From positions 1-64,000 of the forward strand of contig CAZJMK010000001.1 of the NCBI GenBank assembly GCA_964547135.1: a DNA stretch of 64,000 nucleotides. Direction: 5' to 3'. Positions 1-8,859 of this stretch are shown here, one piece after another (within the stretch, counting starts at the first letter, position 1; the number at the start of each line of letters is the position of its first letter). The translations under genes and the position numbers were made by a program. Below the pieces are notes generated by a model. The model was given only the letters and a program-made list of their open reading frames with translations. It was not told where the DNA came from and searched no databases. This stretch comes from JAJXSS01 sp964547135 (lineage in GTDB: Bacteria; Planctomycetota; Phycisphaerae; Phycisphaerales; Phycisphaeraceae).

Positions 1-44
1 TCGTAACCAATTGTCCCTGTTCGACTTGTAACCGGACACTACTG

Positions 45-96
45 ATCCGAAATTCAAAATCCGAAATTCACTTCACTCGACCACTTGGCCACTTCC
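45..96. repeat. Intergenic mosaic repeat (TTCGGATTT + GTGGTCGAGTGG types)
   Basis: Minus-strand copies of CCGAAATTCA-type units (about 45-70) are followed directly by the GTGGCCAAGTGGTCGAGTG motif (74-96). The same two units recur side by side at 17437-17472, 37388-37476 and 42401-42447, so this is a copy of a genome-wide intergenic mosaic. Nothing coding is seen in 1-100. Confidence 0.6.
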
Positions 97-100
97 ATAT

Positions 101-1531
101 TCACACTCCCGCAGGTTCAGCCTTACCCGCGCCGGTGGCGTTTTTGAGCGCTGCCCCCGACAATTTTTTGCCCACTTCCCAGATCGGTCCCGGAAAGTGA
201 TGACATCGGCTCACCACCGCATCAAACGCCCGCACCACTTCGTCCACGTCCTCCGCCTTCATCACCAGCGGCGGAATCAGTTTGATCACGTCCATATGAT
301 GTCCCGCCACCTGTGCCAGCACATGTTCATCCGTGAGCAGCGGTATCAAAATCGCCTGCGGAAACAAACTCGCATCCAACTTATGCAGCATCGTCCACCC
401 GGCTTTGAGCATCATCGATTTGGGTGGCCCGAATTCCAGCGCAATCATCAACCCCTTGCCGCGCACTTCCTTGACCATTTCATACTTGCCGATCATGCGT
501 GACAACCCATCCCGCAAACGCTGACCCATCGCTGCACAGTTTTCGATGATTTTTTCTTCACGCAAAACGTGCAACGTCGCCAACCCAGCCGCCATCGCCA
601 AATCATTCTGCCCGAACGTCGTCGAATGTTTTACACTGCGGTTCATGTCGCTGAACACCTTGTTGTGAATCCACCGTCGGCTCAGCACCGCACCTACCGG
701 CACATAACCCCCCGACAAACCCTTGGCCGTCACCATCACATCCGGCCCGCCCATTGCCCCCATTTCATGCGCCCAGTGTTCCCACGCAAACATTTTGCCC
801 GTCCGCCCGTAACCCGTCTGCACTTCATCCAGTACGAAAATCGTGCCGTATTTGCTGCACAATTCCCGCACCCCGCGCAGGTACCCATCGTCAGCCACGA
901 ACACACCCTTGCCCTGAATCGGTTCGACAATGAACCCAGCCACATCCTTCTTTGCAAGCTCGCGTTCCAACGCTGCAAGGTCATTGAACGCAATCACCGT
1001 CGAGGGTTCCAGCAGCGTTCCAAAACCCTCACGAAACTCACCATTGCCGTTGACCGAAAGCGCCCCCATCGTCAGCCCGTGAAACCCATGATCGCAATAC
1101 ACAATGCGGTTCCGCCCCGTGGCGATGCGTGCATACTTGATCGCCGTTTCAACGCCTTCCGCTCCGCTGTTGGTGAAAAACACCGTGTCCAGCCCCGGCG
1201 GAGCAATTTCCACCAACTGCTTTGCAAGCATGCCCGACAATCGATACGCCCCCATTTTGATCAAATTGGGTAAATCCAAATCCATCGTCTGCTTGAGCGC
1301 GTCGCGCACCACCGGGTGATTGCGACCCAGATTGAACACCGCATAGCCGCCCAGACAATCGATATAGCGCGTGCCTTTTTGGTCCCACAAATAGGGGCCT
1401 TGCCCGCGCTCGTACAGAATGTCATAGCCGATCGTGCGCAACACCTTGGCAAACGCCGGGTTGATATGCGCTTCGATCAAATCAAGCTGCCTACCCTGAT
1501 GAGCCTGCACAAGGGCGCGAAGGTCAAACAT
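101..1531 (-). CDS. Class III (aspartate aminotransferase family) PLP-dependent aminotransferase
   Basis: Fold-type I class III aminotransferase, which moves an amino group between an amine or omega-amino acid and a keto acid using pyridoxal phosphate. Visible signatures are FFTNSGAEGVETAIKYAR near residue 120 (phosphate-binding loop), the cofactor Asp in VLDEVQTGYGRTG near residue 235, and the Schiff-base lysine in VTAKGLSGGYVPVGA near residue 270. The length of about 476 residues is normal. The opening IEAHINPAFAKVLRTIGYD resembles, from memory, the subgroup that contains the hopanoid aminotransferase HpnO; no other hopanoid gene is present, so the substrate is left open. The ATG at 1531 is chosen; an in-frame TTG at 1573 with an upstream GAGGGTGA would add 14 residues. 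The gene is divergent from the VOC gene. Confidence 0.88.
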   Translation of the reverse strand: MFDLRALVQAHQGRQLDLIEAHINPAFAKVLRTIGYDILYERGQGPYLWDQKGTRYIDCLGGYAVFNLGRNHPVVRDALKQTMDLDLPNLIKMGAYRLSGMLAKQLVEIAPPGLDTVFFTNSGAEGVETAIKYARIATGRNRIVYCDHGFHGLTMGALSVNGNGEFREGFGTLLEPSTVIAFNDLAALERELAKKDVAGFIVEPIQGKGVFVADDGYLRGVRELCSKYGTIFVLDEVQTGYGRTGKMFAWEHWAHEMGAMGGPDVMVTAKGLSGGYVPVGAVLSRRWIHNKVFSDMNRSVKHSTTFGQNDLAMAAGLATLHVLREEKIIENCAAMGQRLRDGLSRMIGKYEMVKEVRGKGLMIALEFGPPKSMMLKAGWTMLHKLDASLFPQAILIPLLTDEHVLAQVAGHHMDVIKLIPPLVMKAEDVDEVVRAFDAVVSRCHHFPGPIWEVGKKLSGAALKNATGAGKAEPAGV

Positions 1532-1647
1532 GTCATCACTCGAGGTTGGGTGCGAACCGTTTCTGACAAACAATGAATTGTATCACCCTCGCAAGGCATG
1601 TTGTGAACGGTCTATAATCAACCTCAACCCTGCTGCAGGTGTCACCC

Positions 1648-2019
1648 ATGCCCAAAGCACGCAAACCGTTGTACGAACCGGGCCGCAACATCGCCATGAA
1701 GGTTCCGCCGCACCAATGGGCAGCGACGGTGAAGTTTTATCGTGACACGCTCGGCTTGCGCCGTCTGCCGCAATACAAACCGCACACGGTGTTTGCCTTC
1801 GGCGATAAAAATTTATGGATCGACCGTGTTGAAACCATCTCGCAGGCTGAGCTTTGGCTGGAAATTCAAACCACCAACATCAAACGCGCCGCAGCCGACC
1901 TTGCGAAACACAAAATCGTGCGCTGCGATGCCATCGAAAAGCTGCCCGTCGGCCTCAAGGCTTTTTGGATCACCAGCCCCGCTTCAATCATTCACCTCAT
2001 GGTTGAACAACCCATGTGA
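1648..2019 (+). CDS. VOC (glyoxalase/bleomycin-resistance fold) protein
   Basis: Small protein of about 123 residues with the vicinal-oxygen-chelate pattern: WAATVKFYRDTLGL near residue 25, the strand-helix segment ELWLEIQTTNIKRAAADL near residue 70, and a C-terminal strand ending IIHLMVEQP. Members are metal-dependent lyases, isomerases or dioxygenases, or binding proteins. The first domain half lacks an obvious metal-binding His, so catalysis is uncertain. ATG 1648 has a GCAGGTG ribosome-binding site; a GTG at 1639 is in frame. It stands alone, divergent from the aminotransferase and convergent with the GH2 gene. Confidence 0.65.
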   Translation: MPKARKPLYEPGRNIAMKVPPHQWAATVKFYRDTLGLRRLPQYKPHTVFAFGDKNLWIDRVETISQAELWLEIQTTNIKRAAADLAKHKIVRCDAIEKLPVGLKAFWITSPASIIHLMVEQPM

Positions 2020-2082
2020 TGTACCGCGTGCATGTACCGCACCCAGCCTGCAACGCCATTGCGCCATCGACATAGTCAATCA

Positions 2083-3888
2083 TCAGCGCGATTCAATCGC
2101 TGCCTGGCGCTGCTGACTGGCGCGCAGTTTGGCAAGGTCGAACTTGCCGCTGCGATCAAAGCGCACCACGCCGTTCTGTTCCTGAAACACATCGGTGAGT
2201 TGCGTGTAGCAGTAGCCGAACATGGCCGGGTTATCCAACAATGCCTTGCACAGCCCGTCAAAACGCTGATAAAACTCGTCGATGCTCGTCGGTCGCTGAC
2301 CGTAACCCCACGAAGCATCGCCCGGCTTGGCATCGGGGTTCCACCAAATGCCCCCGAACTCGCTGACGAAAAACGGTTGCCCGCGATAAGGGATTGAAAT
2401 CACCTGTTCACTGTGTTTGTTGATGAACGGCTGACCTTCGCTGGTTTTGGCGTGATTGGCAGCGAACTTGGCAACGTCTTGCGCGTAATCGTGACAATCA
2501 AAAATGTCGGTTTCGATCACGCGATGCGAATAGCCTGATGTATCGAGCACCGGTCGGCTCGTGTCCATCGCCTTGGTCGCCAGAAACATGCCACGGGTCA
2601 CATCGTCCAGCACGGTGATGCGGTCCGTGAGCGTCTGCCAGGTTTCGTTGAGCGGGCACCAGCCGATGATGCTGGGGTGCGAGTAATCGCGTTCGACCGC
2701 TTCGAGCCATTGCGTGACGTACGCAGCATCGGGTTTCTGATGATCGTGGTTGGGGCCAAAGCCGCCGCACCCCCAGTCGCCAAACTCACCCCACACCAAA
2801 TAGCCCATGCGGTCCGCGTGGTACAAAAACCGTTCTTCAAACACTTTTTGGTGCAGTCGTGCCCCGTTGAATCCCGCATCCAGTGATATTTGAATATCGC
2901 GGACCAAGGCTTCATCACTGGGCGCGGTCATCAAACCATCGGGGTAGTAGCCCTGATCGAGTACCAGCCGTTGAAAGATCGTCTGCCCGTTGAGTTGAAT
3001 CGCCTTTCCGACCATGCTGATGCTGCGCAGCCCGGCATAGCTGTCGATGGCATCAACCCGTTTGCCCGTCGCGTCGAGCAGTTCAATTTGCAACCAATAC
3101 AAATGCGGGTCCGTCGGCGACCATGCACGCACCCGATCCGACGCAATGGTCAACACCATCATGCCACTCATCTGCCCCGCCAGTTCGCTGGTGACGGTGG
3201 CGATGACGCCTTGATCGTCTTTCAGCACCGCGCGCAGTTTCATGCCGGCAGTGTTGCCCCGCACCGGCTGCTGAATGATGAACTGACGGTTGGGTAAATC
3301 GGGGGTGATGCGTGGGCGTTGCAGGTAAGTCACGGGCACTGGTTCCAGCCAGACGGTCTGCCAGATGCCCGTGGTGCGGGTGTAAAGGCAGCCACGATTG
3401 CCGTATTCATGGCATTGCTTGCCCCGTGGCAGAGCGATTCGATGATTGTCACGGGCACGCACCACGATGGTGATGGTTTCGCCTGCTTTGGCGAGGTCGC
3501 CCAGGTCACAGGCAAAGGGCGTAAAGCCGCCGCGATGACGCACCACTTCAACCTCATTGACCCAAACCGTGGTGTCGTAATCACAGGCTTGAAAATGCAG
3601 CAGCACCTTGCGCCCCGCCCACGCTGCGGGAATGGTCACCTGTTTGCGATACCAGACCGCAGCCATGAAATCGACATGCTCGATGCCCGACAGTTTCGAT
3701 TCCGGGCAGAAAGGCACGACGATGCTCGATGACAAATCACGCTGACGCAGGCCACGTTCCAGCCCGCTGTCGCCGTGGTCGATTTCGAATTGCCATGGTC
3801 CGTTGAGGTTCAACCAATCGGGGCGAACCATCTGCGGACGGGGGTATTCCGGACGCGGTTGCGTATTCATGTGGGTGGTGCTGGCCAT
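2083..3888 (-). CDS. Glycoside hydrolase family 2 protein
   Basis: GH2 enzyme of about 601 residues. It has an N-terminal jelly-roll sugar-binding domain (NLNGPWQFEID near residue 28), an immunoglobulin-like domain, and a C-terminal TIM barrel. The general acid/base is the Glu of CPLNETWQT (about E415) and the nucleophile is the Glu of FVSEFGGIWW (about E510). No signal peptide is visible, so it probably works on imported oligosaccharides in the cytoplasm. The family covers beta-galactosidases, beta-glucuronidases and beta-mannosidases; the specificity cannot be assigned. Start 3888 is chosen over 3927 because AAGGAT lies 7 bases before this ATG. The divergent AraC gene is the likely regulator. 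Confidence 0.85.
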   Translation of the reverse strand: MASTTHMNTQPRPEYPRPQMVRPDWLNLNGPWQFEIDHGDSGLERGLRQRDLSSSIVVPFCPESKLSGIEHVDFMAAVWYRKQVTIPAAWAGRKVLLHFQACDYDTTVWVNEVEVVRHRGGFTPFACDLGDLAKAGETITIVVRARDNHRIALPRGKQCHEYGNRGCLYTRTTGIWQTVWLEPVPVTYLQRPRITPDLPNRQFIIQQPVRGNTAGMKLRAVLKDDQGVIATVTSELAGQMSGMMVLTIASDRVRAWSPTDPHLYWLQIELLDATGKRVDAIDSYAGLRSISMVGKAIQLNGQTIFQRLVLDQGYYPDGLMTAPSDEALVRDIQISLDAGFNGARLHQKVFEERFLYHADRMGYLVWGEFGDWGCGGFGPNHDHQKPDAAYVTQWLEAVERDYSHPSIIGWCPLNETWQTLTDRITVLDDVTRGMFLATKAMDTSRPVLDTSGYSHRVIETDIFDCHDYAQDVAKFAANHAKTSEGQPFINKHSEQVISIPYRGQPFFVSEFGGIWWNPDAKPGDASWGYGQRPTSIDEFYQRFDGLCKALLDNPAMFGYCYTQLTDVFQEQNGVVRFDRSGKFDLAKLRASQQRQAAIESR

Positions 3889-3910
3889 GGTTAAATCCTT
3901 TGTCAAAGGC

Positions 3911-3930
3911 ACGTCGTTGAACAACAACGT
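3911..3930. promoter_or_regulatory. Palindrome between GH2 and araC-type genes
   Basis: ACGTCGTTGAACAACAACGT is an imperfect inverted repeat: nine-base arms with one mismatch and a two-base centre. It lies in the 74-bp divergent intergenic space. An operator for the neighbouring AraC-type protein is a reasonable inference, although AraC sites are more often direct repeats. Confidence 0.4.
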
Positions 3931-3962
3931 CGTAAAATGTAACTTATAAATGAGTTGATACC

Positions 3963-4805
3963 ATGGGTAAAATCAACATGAACCTTCGTGAAACCAACAT
4001 GATTGGTGCCGACACCCGTGAATGGATCGTCGGTCAACAGCGCTGCCCGCGCTTCAAGGACATGGGTATTCGACTGGCCGGCTGGTCGCATGCCAAGCCG
4101 GGGTTTTGCTTTGTGCGTCATCTGCCCGACATGATGCAACTACTGGCCTGCACCTCCGGCCAGGGGCAGGTCATGTTGCATAACCAATGGGTGCCCTGCG
4201 CTGCCGGCCAGGTATATCTGACGCCCCCGTTGCAGTTTCATGCCTACCGAGCGGTGCAGCGCCAGCCCTGGGGTTTGGTCTGGGTGATGTTTTCGCCCCA
4301 TCACCCGCTTTGGCAGCGTCACATTCCAACCACGGTGCAATTGCGATCAACCCCAGTCGGCGGCCTGATCCGCGTGTTGCAGGGGTTGTACGACGATACC
4401 GCCGACTCAATCACCTCGCCCGCTGTTCATCACTGGTTGGCATTGCTTGAAATGAACCTGATGCGCCTGTTTGAACCGCTACGAGATGATGAGCGCCTGC
4501 AACCACTTTGGCGCAAGGTTGAATCCGCCCTGAAGCACCCATGGAACAACGAGCAATTGGCGGAACAGGTTGGCTTGAGCAGCGAACACCTCCGCCGACT
4601 GTGTCAGCGCGATCTGGGTGTCAGTCCGATGCAGCACGTCACACAATTGCGCATGCGCCAGGCACAGGCTATGTTGAGTATCGCGGGGCTAAGCATTGTC
4701 GACATCGCCAGAGCCGTGGGCTACGACAACCCTTTTGCCTTCAGCACCGCCTTTAAACGCATCACCGGCCAATCACCCTCGACCTATCGCCAATCGATGT
4801 CGTGA
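3963..4805 (+). CDS. AraC-family transcriptional regulator
   Basis: A 280-residue regulator. The N-terminal half is cupin-like (CTSGQGQVMLHNQWVPC, AAGQVYLTPPLQFHAYR near residues 60-95), the usual sugar-sensing domain. The C-terminal 95 residues carry two helix-turn-helix units: NNEQLAEQVGLSSEHLRRLC, and IVDIARAVGYDNPFAFSTAF followed by the hallmark GQSPSTYRQ. It is divergent from the GH2 gene with 74 bp between starts, an arrangement typical of a local activator of sugar catabolism. ATG codons at 3978 and 3999 are alternative starts; none has a strong ribosome-binding site. It converges on the heparinase-like gene with a 13-bp gap. Confidence 0.85.
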   Translation: MGKINMNLRETNMIGADTREWIVGQQRCPRFKDMGIRLAGWSHAKPGFCFVRHLPDMMQLLACTSGQGQVMLHNQWVPCAAGQVYLTPPLQFHAYRAVQRQPWGLVWVMFSPHHPLWQRHIPTTVQLRSTPVGGLIRVLQGLYDDTADSITSPAVHHWLALLEMNLMRLFEPLRDDERLQPLWRKVESALKHPWNNEQLAEQVGLSSEHLRRLCQRDLGVSPMQHVTQLRMRQAQAMLSIAGLSIVDIARAVGYDNPFAFSTAFKRITGQSPSTYRQSMS

Positions 4806-4818
4806 AAGCGCTGCCGTA

Positions 4819-6723
4819 TCACCATTGATTCAGCGGTTGCCCAACCAATTCATGAGCCGTCGGCAAAGCATCAGGCCCCTGAGGCACCAGTTGAACGATG
4901 ATGGTGACTTGTTCAACGTTTTGCAGATGAATCGCCAGTTTTCGTATACCTTTGTTTTGTGCCTGCTTCGGCGCTTGCGGCGATGTCGGCAGGGGGGTTG
5001 CATCCATCACCTGCAACCGCGCGCTACCGGGTTCGAGCAAACGCACTGTGAACTTTTTGTCCTTGATCGCCAGTTGCGCAACTCGACCTTCGTCAATGAT
5101 GACAACGTCAGCAGGGGTGTGCATGAACCACCAGGCATCGCCTTTGTGTTTCAGTTCGATTTCATCACGAATCAGCAACTGCTCCAACCCCGGCACGATG
5201 ATGCCTCGTTTCACCATGCCCGCCCGATCCGCATAAGCCGGTGTCAAATCCGCCACCGCACGCGGGGCGGGGTCATCATCTCCCACAAAACGAATGACCT
5301 TGGTTTTCGCCTTGGGGTTCTGATCGGGTTTGTCATCAGGCATCAGCACCAGCGTGTTATGACCTTCCGCTCGCAATCGATAGTACGTCCAGCGCAGCTT
5401 GCCGAAGTACTCCGGCAGGTTGTAGTCATCCGGCCCAAGGTCCACCACCCAGCGCTGACCCTGTGCTTCAACAATGAAACTGCCCAGGTCCAGGTTACTG
5501 TGATTGACCGCATTGTCACCAGCCTTGAACCCGACATAAAACGCCTGCGGGTCATTCCACTGACTACGGAACGCCGCCACTTCCGACCCGCGAAAGTAAC
5601 CCGCCCGCGGTAGCGGTTTCACATCCATCGGCATCGGTCGATACCACAGCAGGGCCATCGGCTTGGCTGAACCGGCATGCATTTGAAATTGTGCGTACTC
5701 AGGGCGATCAAAGCGCGTCGCCAACCAGAGCAATTCCGGTGGGTTGACCTTCGAGGCACTTGCATCCGCAAAGTTGAAACTCAAACCCGATGGCGCGATG
5801 CACGCCAGTAAAAAATCACCCGCTTTGTCCAACCCCGGGGTGTCCGACAAACCGAAATCAGTGTCCAGCGACGATTTCAACCCGGCAAGGATGGCCACCG
5901 TATATTTGGTCGCGTACGACCAATACCCCGGCCCCTCCGCCCAGGCCCCGTCCGGCCCGTAATGCACCAATGCCCGCGGCAGCAGGCTGATAATCTCATG
6001 AAGTAATTCACCCGCCAGTTCGGGTTCCTCCTCCGCCAATGCCAACGCACCCAAGCCAATGCCGCCGTTGCACACCTGATTCCAATTGTGCTCGACGTTT
6101 GTCCACCAACTTTGACTGTGCGGTGCCGTGCCGCGATAGGCTGCCAGCGCTGGTTGCAGGGCGTGATTCACCAGTGCCGATTTGATGGTGTTACGTTGCG
6201 TCGGGGACCAGGCATCGAACATCCAGTCGTAAGCCAGCGCCAAGGCGTAGCACATTTCAGCCGTATCCAGAAAGTGGCTGGGGTTCCATTCTTTGAATGC
6301 TGCCACCGCTTCTGCTTCCGCCCAGGCGCGATCCACCCAGCGACGATCACCATCCAGTTGATACAACAGCCCCAAGGTTTGCATTCGGTCCAACACCCGG
6401 CGTGAAGTGGCCAGCAGTCGTTTGCCATCCGGTATGACATACGCACTGACCGGCTGACCCAGCAATTTTTCACCGGTCTGACGTAACTCAACATATTTCT
6501 GACGCAATACCTCATCACTGCGCATCAGTTCACGCAGCCTTGCAAAATCATCAGCACGTGCCAGCAGCCGGGGGTGACCGGGTTTCAACAGTGCGATGAT
6601 CGCTTGCGGTTGGGGCACGGATACTTTCGTATCAGTCATGACCGCTCCTTGCAATTGCGCCGGTTGATTGAACAACGCCACAACCAGCGCGACAACCGTC
6701 ATCACCACCATCGTGATTTTCAT
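4819..6723 (-). CDS. Secreted heparinase II/III-like polysaccharide lyase
   Basis: About 634 residues. The first 27 form a signal peptide (MKITMVVMTVVALVVALFNQ). HPRLLARADDFARLR opens an alpha/alpha-toroid domain with YALALAYDWMFD, ending in VEHNWNQVCNGGIGLGAL and GAWAEGPGYWSYA near residues 215-270. A C-terminal beta-sandwich follows with NAVNHSNLDLGSFIVEAQGQRWVVDLG, the typical heparinase II/III segment. Members beta-eliminate uronic-acid polysaccharides such as alginate or glycosaminoglycans in the periplasm; which one cannot be told. It lies downstream of the Ldh-family gene on the same strand with a 42-bp gap, probably one operon. The ATG at 6723 is preferred over a GTG at 6732. Confidence 0.8.
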   Translation of the reverse strand: MKITMVVMTVVALVVALFNQPAQLQGAVMTDTKVSVPQPQAIIALLKPGHPRLLARADDFARLRELMRSDEVLRQKYVELRQTGEKLLGQPVSAYVIPDGKRLLATSRRVLDRMQTLGLLYQLDGDRRWVDRAWAEAEAVAAFKEWNPSHFLDTAEMCYALALAYDWMFDAWSPTQRNTIKSALVNHALQPALAAYRGTAPHSQSWWTNVEHNWNQVCNGGIGLGALALAEEEPELAGELLHEIISLLPRALVHYGPDGAWAEGPGYWSYATKYTVAILAGLKSSLDTDFGLSDTPGLDKAGDFLLACIAPSGLSFNFADASASKVNPPELLWLATRFDRPEYAQFQMHAGSAKPMALLWYRPMPMDVKPLPRAGYFRGSEVAAFRSQWNDPQAFYVGFKAGDNAVNHSNLDLGSFIVEAQGQRWVVDLGPDDYNLPEYFGKLRWTYYRLRAEGHNTLVLMPDDKPDQNPKAKTKVIRFVGDDDPAPRAVADLTPAYADRAGMVKRGIIVPGLEQLLIRDEIELKHKGDAWWFMHTPADVVIIDEGRVAQLAIKDKKFTVRLLEPGSARLQVMDATPLPTSPQAPKQAQNKGIRKLAIHLQNVEQVTIIVQLVPQGPDALPTAHELVGQPLNQW

Positions 6724-6765
6724 GCAAAACACTCACGCAATAAATGTCGGTCGGTCAATCGTCCG

Positions 6766-7869
6766 TCATACCCGGCTCAACTTGTCGGGGTTCAACTTCA
6801 CCCCGCAAGTGTCGCCGATTTTCGCCAGTTCGTTCAACTCGGCTTCCGTAAACAAAAGCCCATTGTGTTGCTTGCTCCGCTGCGCAGCCTGATGTTCCAG
6901 CAACCCCGGCAGCATGCAACGCCCCTCCGGCGGAGCATTGCCATGACCCATCACATCGTCCAACACCGCTTTTACATTTTTCACCTGATCACGGCCACAG
7001 GCGAACCCGGCGCAGTCCATCGCCTCCGGCTTGATGCACTGAAAGAAAAAGTTCGGCGTGGTCTTTTCGCCCGCACTCGCATTTTCAGGCCTTGAACGTA
7101 ACGTCGGCAACGAACCGCCGATGTAGGCTGCATACAACTCATCGATCAGCGACAAGCCGTAACCCTTGTGCTGGCCAAACGGCAGCAGGGCAGCGACCTT
7201 ACTGGGGTCGGTGGTTTCCTTGCCATCCTTATCGACGGCTGCGCCGGGGGGCAGTTGTTTGCCTTCGCGTAAAAATTGCTGCACACGCCCCATGGCCACG
7301 GTGCTGGTGGCCCAGTCGATCACGATCGGGTAGCCGATCGCAGCCGTGGTCGGAAACCCCCACGAATGCGGGTTGGTGCCCAGGGTGGCAAACTTCCCGC
7401 CAAAGGGCACGACCTCGGCCAGGGCAGCCGTGCAGCAGGTGTAGGCCAGGTAACCCTTTTCCGCAGCATCGATCACGTACCCGCCGCCCCACAGGTAATG
7501 AAAAGCGTTATCGACACTGACCATGCCCACGCCGAATTCGTCGGCCAGTTTCATGCAGGTGTCCATCGCGGCAAACGCCACTGCCGGTCCGAGCTTTTTG
7601 TTGGCGTTCCATTTCTGTGCCGCCTTGAACTTCGAGGGCAGCACTTCAATTTTAGCTCCCGGTACACAACCTTTTGATTTGGGGTTACCTGAACCAAAGT
7701 GGTCGTCCAGGTGCAGGGCTTTGATCAGGTTGTGGGTTTTGATGCCGTGCCAGGCCGCCATGCGGCAAAAGCGTGCAGCCTGTGCTGATTCGTCAGCGGT
7801 GAACCCGCGTTTTTCAAACGCAGCCTGGGCGAGTTGATCGTGCAATGCAACCGGGAGGACATAATCCAT
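6766..7869 (-). CDS. Ldh-family (malate/L-lactate/ureidoglycolate-type) NAD(P)-dependent oxidoreductase
   Basis: About 367 residues of the Ldh_2 family, which is unrelated to Rossmann-type lactate dehydrogenases. Recognisable segments are the N-terminal helical bundle (GFTADESAQAARFCRMAAWHG), VVPFGGKFATLGTNPHSWGFP for the nucleotide pocket, and LPFGQHKGYGLSLIDELYAAY near residue 260. Members reduce or oxidise 2-hydroxy or 2-keto acids and some cyclic imines. Next to a polysaccharide lyase it may process an unsaturated uronate-derived keto acid, which is inference. The ATG at 7869 follows AAAGG; an in-frame TTG at 7878 is less likely. Confidence 0.82.
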   Translation of the reverse strand: MDYVLPVALHDQLAQAAFEKRGFTADESAQAARFCRMAAWHGIKTHNLIKALHLDDHFGSGNPKSKGCVPGAKIEVLPSKFKAAQKWNANKKLGPAVAFAAMDTCMKLADEFGVGMVSVDNAFHYLWGGGYVIDAAEKGYLAYTCCTAALAEVVPFGGKFATLGTNPHSWGFPTTAAIGYPIVIDWATSTVAMGRVQQFLREGKQLPPGAAVDKDGKETTDPSKVAALLPFGQHKGYGLSLIDELYAAYIGGSLPTLRSRPENASAGEKTTPNFFFQCIKPEAMDCAGFACGRDQVKNVKAVLDDVMGHGNAPPEGRCMLPGLLEHQAAQRSKQHNGLLFTEAELNELAKIGDTCGVKLNPDKLSRV

Positions 7870-8042
7870 GAGCGTCAACCTTTGAAAAAGGAATGCGATT
7901 TATCAATGCAAGCCATAGTTTAACGAATTCAGTGGAACCGATGGTCGATAAGGATAAAGATTGGCGGGGTGGCATGAAATTCGCTGATGACACAAGCGGA
8001 TAAAAAAGATCAACAATTCGCTTAACTTTGGAGCATCCCGCC

Positions 8043-8555
8043 ATGGCGGACACGGATGTGCGTATTCGATTGGCAACCCCTGCGGACGGGGAGGTTTTTC
8101 TTTCCCTGGTGGAGTCGTTGGCGTTGTACGAACGTGTGCCACCGCCTGATGAGGCCGCTCGTGAACGGTTGTTGCGTGATGCCTTTTCAACGCGACCGCG
8201 CTTTGATGTGTTACTGGCGGAATTGAATGGGCAGGCAGTGGGTTACGCTGTATTGCTGGAAACGTACTCAACATTTTTGGCGCAGCCGACGCTGTTTCTG
8301 GAAGATATTTTCGTCCTCGAAACGCATCGTCACCAGGGCATCGGCCGGGCAATTTTCGTGCATTGCCTGCGCGAAGCGGTGAAACGTGGCTGCGGTCGCA
8401 TGGAATGGATTGTGCTTTACTGGAACCAACTGGCCATCGACTTTTACCAGCGCATCGGTGCCAAGCGGAACAAGGATTGGATACCGTTTCGCATGGTCCG
8501 CGTGGAGATGGAAAAGCTGATTGAGGAAATGGATACAAACACGGCACACTTGTGA
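8043..8555 (+). CDS. GNAT-family N-acetyltransferase
   Basis: A 170-residue single GNAT domain. It has VRIRLATPADGEVFLSLVESLA at the N terminus, the motif A strand FLEDIFVLETHRHQGIGRAIF with the acetyl-CoA-binding loop near residue 90, and WNQLAIDFYQRIGAKR near residue 130. This layout matches the spermidine/diamine acetyltransferase branch, but the acceptor is not determinable. The start at 8043 has GGAG eight bases upstream. It is monocistronic, and repeat DNA begins just after its stop. Confidence 0.85.
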   Translation: MADTDVRIRLATPADGEVFLSLVESLALYERVPPPDEAARERLLRDAFSTRPRFDVLLAELNGQAVGYAVLLETYSTFLAQPTLFLEDIFVLETHRHQGIGRAIFVHCLREAVKRGCGRMEWIVLYWNQLAIDFYQRIGAKRNKDWIPFRMVRVEMEKLIEEMDTNTAHL

Positions 8556-8601
8556 AACAGAACTGCAAGGAAACAAGTGTCAAAGTGATGGTAAAGTAAC
8601 G

Positions 8602-8722
8602 CATTTCGGATTTACCAAGCCAAGGACGAGGTCGCCGCGGCGACCGAGGACTTGGGTATTCTGGTAAGTCCAAAGTCCAAGGTCCAAAGTCAACGGAAAG
8701 AAGTGGTCGCGTGGCCGGAGTG
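8602..8722. repeat. Stacked short repeats
   Basis: Three units lie end to end. A TTTCGGATTT unit is at 8602-8613. The ACCAAGCCAAGGACGAGG palindrome with the complementary half GAGGACTTGGGTA is at 8614-8660; other copies are at 11856, 14176, 16154 and 42449. A run of AAGTCCAAAG units then leads into an AAGTGGTCGCGTGGCC unit at 8699-8722. No coding sequence is seen here. Confidence 0.7.
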
Positions 8723-8748
8723 ATCAAATGTGAAAACCAGCTTGATGC

Positions 8749-8832
8749 CTGGTCCATCAACTTTTCAGCCGTCTGCCACGATTGCACATATTGCCGTGGT
8801 GTCATGCCGCAGTCATGGCGAAAGCGCGTCGC
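8749..8832 (-). pseudogene. Remnant of an AraC-family C terminus
   Basis: On the minus strand about 28 codons read TRFRHDCGMTPRQYVQSW, the closing helix and signature tail of an AraC-family DNA-binding domain (compare GQSPSTYRQ at the end of the gene at 3963-4805). No upstream HTH or ligand domain is attached; the frame instead continues back into beta-helix remnants. It is best read as a scrap left by a deletion. Confidence 0.5.
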
Positions 8833-8859
8833 CGTATTCGGTGTGGTCGTCCGGCCAGC

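Noticed and set aside
4696..5613. 305-codon plus-strand frame over the heparinase-like gene
   Set aside because: Antisense to a conserved lyase domain; no family features.
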